In this document: in pieces, positions 5,339 through 7,873 of the stretch | Layout: each line of letters opens with the position of its first letter | How positions within the stretch are numbered: position 1 is the first letter of the stretch | Notes under the pieces: model-generated | The model's database searches: none | The model's input: the letters and a program-made list of their open reading frames with translations, nothing else | Told to the model about the DNA's origin: nothing | Made by a program: the position numbers and the translations under genes | Source: Treponema sp. | GTDB lineage: Bacteria; Spirochaetota; Spirochaetia; Treponematales; Breznakiellaceae | NCBI GenBank assembly: GCA_031258505.1 | Contig: JAIRMT010000182.1 | Location: forward strand, 1-7,873 | Reading direction: 5' to 3' | DNA: 7,873 bases

Positions 5339-5371
5339 GGTTATCGTACCCACGTTAAAAAGGATTTTATT

Positions 5372-5926
5372 ATGGGAAATGTCATTCAAACGTCCGAAGA
5401 AAAGATGAAGAAAACCCTTGCAAGTCTGCAAGACAGCTTTGCCTCCCTGCGTACCGGCAGGGCGTCGGCAGCGCTCTTTGACAAGATTCGGGTTGACAGC
5501 TATGGCGCCAAGTCTCCGTTGAGGGAAGTGGCGAACATCACGATTCCAGAGGCCCGTCTCGTGGTTATCAGCCCCTGGGATAAGACGCTTATCAGTGAAA
5601 TTGAGCGGGCGATTCGCTCATCTGAGCTGTCGCTTAACCCCAGCAACGACGGCAAGGTGATTCGTATTGTCATTCCGCCTCTCACTGTGGAGCGGAGGAA
5701 AGACATCGCCAAGCAAGCCAGGTCGCACGCGGAGCAGAGCCGCGTAGCCATACGAAACATACGCCGCGACGGTAATGATGAACTGAAAAAGCTCCTCAAA
5801 GATGCCAGTCTCTCGGAAGATGAAGAGAAAAAAACTGGAGATGAACTGCAAAAGCTCACTGATACCTATATCAAGAAAATCGATCAGGTTCTGGAAGAAA
5901 AAGACAAGGAAATAATGGAAGTCTGA
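5372..5926 (+). CDS. frr: Ribosome recycling factor
   Basis: RRF (184 residues; the family is about 185) splits post-termination ribosomes with EF-G so that subunits can be reused. Signature segments are LRTGRAS (26-32), the domain II stretch around 40-100, IPPLTVERRK (101-110) and RNIRRDGND (128-136). The long C-terminal helix carries the charged ELKKLLKDASLSEDEEKK run (137-154). ATG at 5372 is preceded by AAGGA at good spacing. The frame is open upstream to 5288, but those 28 codons include the IS-like hairpin and do not resemble RRF, so the shorter start is preferred. The stop codon overlaps the uppS start by one base (TGATG), implying translational coupling. In other spirochaetes frr follows tsf closely; here 781 bp intervene. 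Confidence 0.97.
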   Translation: MGNVIQTSEEKMKKTLASLQDSFASLRTGRASAALFDKIRVDSYGAKSPLREVANITIPEARLVVISPWDKTLISEIERAIRSSELSLNPSNDGKVIRIVIPPLTVERRKDIAKQARSHAEQSRVAIRNIRRDGNDELKKLLKDASLSEDEEKKTGDELQKLTDTYIKKIDQVLEEKDKEIMEV

Positions 5927-6678
5927 TGTCTGAGTCCCAAACCGATGATAAACATCCGCCCGCCCATATCGCGATCATCATGGACGGAAATGGCCGCTGG
6001 GCCGCCTCAAAAAACCGATTGCGTACCCAGGGCCATCTTGAAGGGCTTACAACCGCCAAAAAAATCGTCAAAGCTGTCAGTGATCGGGGGGTGCAGTACC
6101 TTACACTCTATGTCTTTTCAACCGAGAACTGGAAGCGAAGCGCCGCTGAAGTAGGATTTATCATGGGATTGGTGAAACAGCACCTCAAGCGCGAACTCGA
6201 CTTTTATCGTGAAAACCATATCCGCACCCGTCATGCCGGAGATAGTGCTGGTCTGCCGCCGGATGTAGCGCAAGACTTGCTCGACGTATGCGAGGAAACA
6301 AAGCGCTTTGACGGTTTACAGGTTATACTCGCGCTTAACTACGGCGGCAGGGACGAAATCACGCGCGCGGTTCAGCGGCTTGTGCAAACAATCGTGGAGC
6401 GTCCCGACGTGGCGCAAACAAACGCGGCTATCACCGAACAAAGTATTCGGGACCATCTGGACAACCCGGACGTGCCTGATCCCGACCTCATCATCAGAAC
6501 CGGCGGGGACTTGCGGAGCAGCAACTTTCTTGTATGGCAAAGCGCGTACAGCGAATACTACTTTTCCGACAAACTCTGGCCTGACTGGACCGAAGCCGAC
6601 CTTGACCTCGCAATCGCGGCATACCAACAGCGCGACCGGCGCTTTGGCGGGGTAAAACAGCCGTCAGGCCGGCCTTAA
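5926..6678 (+). CDS. uppS: Undecaprenyl diphosphate synthase (cis-prenyltransferase)
   Basis: UppS (250 residues, normal length) condenses isopentenyl diphosphate onto farnesyl diphosphate in cis to make the C55 carrier lipid for peptidoglycan and other envelope polymers. Near the N-terminus IAIIMDGNGRWA (15-26) carries the Mg-binding Asp20 and the P-loop-like GNGRW. QGHLEG (35-40), YVFSTENWKR (62-71), NYGGRDEI (138-145), IIRTGGDLRSSNFL (189-202) and the Glu in AYSEYYF (207-213) are all in place. It ends with the usual DRRFGG (237-242). The ATG overlaps the frr stop by one base, and GGAAG lies just upstream. cdsA follows after 11 bp, so frr, uppS and cdsA form one operon. All residues I would check for activity are present. 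Confidence 0.97.
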   Translation: MSESQTDDKHPPAHIAIIMDGNGRWAASKNRLRTQGHLEGLTTAKKIVKAVSDRGVQYLTLYVFSTENWKRSAAEVGFIMGLVKQHLKRELDFYRENHIRTRHAGDSAGLPPDVAQDLLDVCEETKRFDGLQVILALNYGGRDEITRAVQRLVQTIVERPDVAQTNAAITEQSIRDHLDNPDVPDPDLIIRTGGDLRSSNFLVWQSAYSEYYFSDKLWPDWTEADLDLAIAAYQQRDRRFGGVKQPSGRP

Positions 6679-6689
6679 GTGGAGTTAAT

Positions 6690-7556
6690 ATGCAAGTCCC
6701 TAAAATCGTGGAACGCTTCCTCATCTTTTTTATCGGGCTTCCCGTTGCCCTTAGTATTGTGCTTCTGTTGCCCCAGCAGCATCATCTTGCCGCAAACTGT
6801 GCGGCTATAATCCTGAGTGTACTTGGGTCCGGCGAATTCGCGGCGCTCCTGAAACGGAAAAGCGGCTTCTCGCTTTCTACACCTGAAGCCATGCTTCTTG
6901 GCGCAGCCTGTCCACTTGCCATGACCCTAAGCGTCAGCTTTGGCTTTGACTACCGGATCACACCAACCTTTATGGCAATCGGTGCGGCTTGGCTCCTTAT
7001 ATCCAGCATCTTCGCGCCGGAGGATAGGCTCAAAGACGCGCTTGGCTCCATATCAGTGGGCCTTGCTACGCTTCTCTACCCGGGGTTTTTTATGGCATGG
7101 TTCATCGGCATGGCAAGCTGGCCTCACGCGAACATGGTGATGCTCGTCTTCCTGCTTATCCCCATAAGTAACGACTCGGCAGCTTGGGCTGCAGGTATGC
7201 TGTTTGGCAAAAACAATCGCGGCATCATCAGGGTCAGTCCCAACAAGAGTGTGGCAGGCTTCATTGGCGGGCTTGTGTTTTCCATGCTTCTGGGCATGAT
7301 AGCCGTCTTCTGTGTTCCAGCCGCCTTTACCGCAAAGACTCTGCCCGCGCCCCTGGCCGGCCTGATTCTGGGACTGGCCGTTGGTCTGGCTGGCTGCCTC
7401 GGCGACCTTGCTGAATCAGCGATGAAGCGAAGTGTCGGCGCCAAAGACTCAGGCACACTGATTCCAGGCCGCGGCGGAGTGCTGGACAGCATTGATTCCA
7501 TCTGTTTCGCAGCTCCGGTCTACTATGTCCTGTACTGGCTGCTTTTTTGTGGATAG
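6690..7556 (+). CDS. cdsA: Phosphatidate cytidylyltransferase (CDP-diglyceride synthase)
   Basis: CdsA (288 residues) is a polytopic inner-membrane enzyme that makes CDP-diacylglycerol from phosphatidate and CTP, the branch point to all phospholipids. Hydrophobic segments at about 9-28, 35-55, 66-85, 92-108, 122-142, 148-168, 188-212 and 218-237 match its multi-pass topology. Conserved motifs are NDSAAWAAGMLFGKN (161-175), SPNKSVAGFIGG (183-194) and GDLAESAMKR (238-247). The family signature follows in KDSGTLIPGRGGVLDSIDS (252-270). There His of the usual PGHGG is Arg261 and the Arg of DRxD is Ser267; the paired acidic residues and KR are kept. I believe such replacements occur in other spirochaetes, so I read it as functional. 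ATG at 6690 follows GGAG by five bases. dxr, which I expect next in treponemes, is absent; a repeat and a convergent gene follow. Confidence 0.95.
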   Translation: MQVPKIVERFLIFFIGLPVALSIVLLLPQQHHLAANCAAIILSVLGSGEFAALLKRKSGFSLSTPEAMLLGAACPLAMTLSVSFGFDYRITPTFMAIGAAWLLISSIFAPEDRLKDALGSISVGLATLLYPGFFMAWFIGMASWPHANMVMLVFLLIPISNDSAAWAAGMLFGKNNRGIIRVSPNKSVAGFIGGLVFSMLLGMIAVFCVPAAFTAKTLPAPLAGLILGLAVGLAGCLGDLAESAMKRSVGAKDSGTLIPGRGGVLDSIDSICFAAPVYYVLYWLLFCG

Positions 7557-7584
7557 TGAGTAGTCCGTAACGGCTCATACTTCA

Positions 7585-7652
7585 ATGCTCCCCAGTTTTA
7601 GATTATCTCCACAAGTGTTCGGCAAGATTGCCGCGATTCCCGTATGTCCCAC
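7585..7652 (-). repeat. 68-bp dispersed repeat, copy B (inverted relative to copy A)
   Basis: The reverse complement of this segment matches 5155-5222 at 57 of 68 positions. It starts 29 bp after the cdsA stop codon and lies between cdsA and the convergent protease gene. The inner CGGCAATCTTGCCG is a perfect palindrome in this copy. Together the two copies bracket frr-uppS-cdsA as an inverted repeat about 2.4 kb apart. If the 10-bp duplication in the protease gene is removed on paper, that gene's frame would run through this repeat to the TAA at 7600-7598. Confidence 0.9.
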
Positions 7653-7676
7653 ACCATGAAATAGGTTTTGACCGCC

Positions 7677-7873
7677 CTATTCCGAAAGGTTTCCAGAATA
7701 GCGCTGAATAGCGCTGAACTCTCGTATGCCCTGGCTCATGAACTGAGCGGCCTGTACAGTAACGTGGGCGCAGGCAAAGCTGTTGCCGCCCAGCATGAGG
7801 TAATCCGGCTTATCCCAGGCGAGCCGCTGTATCCCGCCTTTGGCTCCGATATTGATCATCGTGTCGTCGATAT
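7677..7873 (-). CDS. Subtilisin-like (S8) protease, C-terminal part, cut by window edge
   Basis: The frame enters from the right edge with no start codon visible in the window; the internal Met at 7859 is not the start. The 65 visible codons read IDDTMINIGAKGG and then LGGNSFACAHVT. The latter fits the subtilase nucleophile motif G-T-S-M-A-x-P-H-V, making the Ser of NSF the likely catalytic residue. Ala replaces the usual Pro before His, and VQ replaces the Gly after V-T. The Asp and His of the triad would lie outside the window. After FMSQGIREFSAI the frame runs through a 10-bp tandem duplication and stops at TAG within 10 codons. The frame that would result without the duplication reads FSAILETFRNRAV, which looks more protein-like and would stop at 7598. 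The gene may therefore have a frameshifted C-terminus. It is convergent with cdsA. Substrate and export are unknown. Confidence 0.65.
   Translation of the reverse strand, partial: IDDTMINIGAKGGIQRLAWDKPDYLMLGGNSFACAHVTVQAAQFMSQGIREFSAIQRYSGNLSE
7696..7715. repeat. 10-bp tandem duplication in the protease 3' end
   Basis: GAATAGCGCT occurs twice head to tail (7696-7705 and 7706-7715), with GAA of a possible third copy following. Ten is not a multiple of three, so gain of one copy shifts the downstream reading frame of the minus-strand protease gene. Confidence 0.9.

Noticed and set aside
5288..5371. N-terminal extension of RRF by 28 residues
   Set aside because: The extra residues come from the IS-like hairpin and do not match RRF; the start at 5372 has a proper ribosome binding site and gives the family length.

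Overview
This window looks like a spirochaete chromosome segment, most likely a Treponema with a GC content near 50% (gut treponemes are one possibility). The main reason is the gene order rpsB-tsf-frr-uppS-cdsA with no pyrH between tsf and frr. From memory that is the spirochaetal version of this cluster. The long acidic C-terminal tail on S2 also fits. The assignment is an inference from gene order and protein character; no database was searched.

Layout, left to right. Bases 19-108 (+) carry what I read as the decayed 3' end (domains V and VI) of a bacterial group II intron. Bases 221-1849 (-) encode a YbiT-type ABC-F ATPase. A 223-bp divergent intergenic region follows, with a near-perfect 15-bp stem-loop on the ABC-F leader side. 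Bases 2073-2666 (+) encode a Maf-type nucleotide pyrophosphatase. A 149-bp hairpin-rich leader precedes rpsB (TTG start, 2816-3715), and tsf follows after 23 bp (3739-4590).

The most unusual part is the 781-bp gap between tsf and frr. It begins with ten head-to-tail copies of a 21-bp unit built around the palindrome GAATACCGGTATTC (4601-4810). Next come a small inverted-repeat structure with 20-bp direct repeats (4821-4886), a possible minus-strand terminator, a candidate promoter (5113-5142), one copy of a 68-bp dispersed repeat (5155-5222), a 12-bp hairpin (5235-5265), and a hairpin resembling the right end of an IS200/IS605-type element (about 5290-5338).

frr, uppS and cdsA (5372-7556) then form a tight operon: frr and uppS overlap by one base, and uppS and cdsA are 11 bp apart. 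Immediately after cdsA lies a second copy of the 68-bp repeat in inverted orientation (7585-7652), so the three genes are bracketed by an 84%-identical inverted repeat. The right edge holds the 3' end of a minus-strand subtilisin-like (S8) protease gene. Its reading frame appears to have been shifted by a 10-bp tandem duplication (7696-7715).

Functionally, S2, EF-Ts and ribosome recycling factor serve translation. UppS makes the undecaprenyl carrier lipid for envelope polymers, and CdsA makes CDP-diacylglycerol for phospholipids, so translation and envelope synthesis are linked as in other spirochaetes. What differs here is that the usually compact cluster has been opened by a repeat- and mobile-element-rich insertion after tsf, and that dxr, which I expect next in treponemes, is not directly downstream of cdsA.
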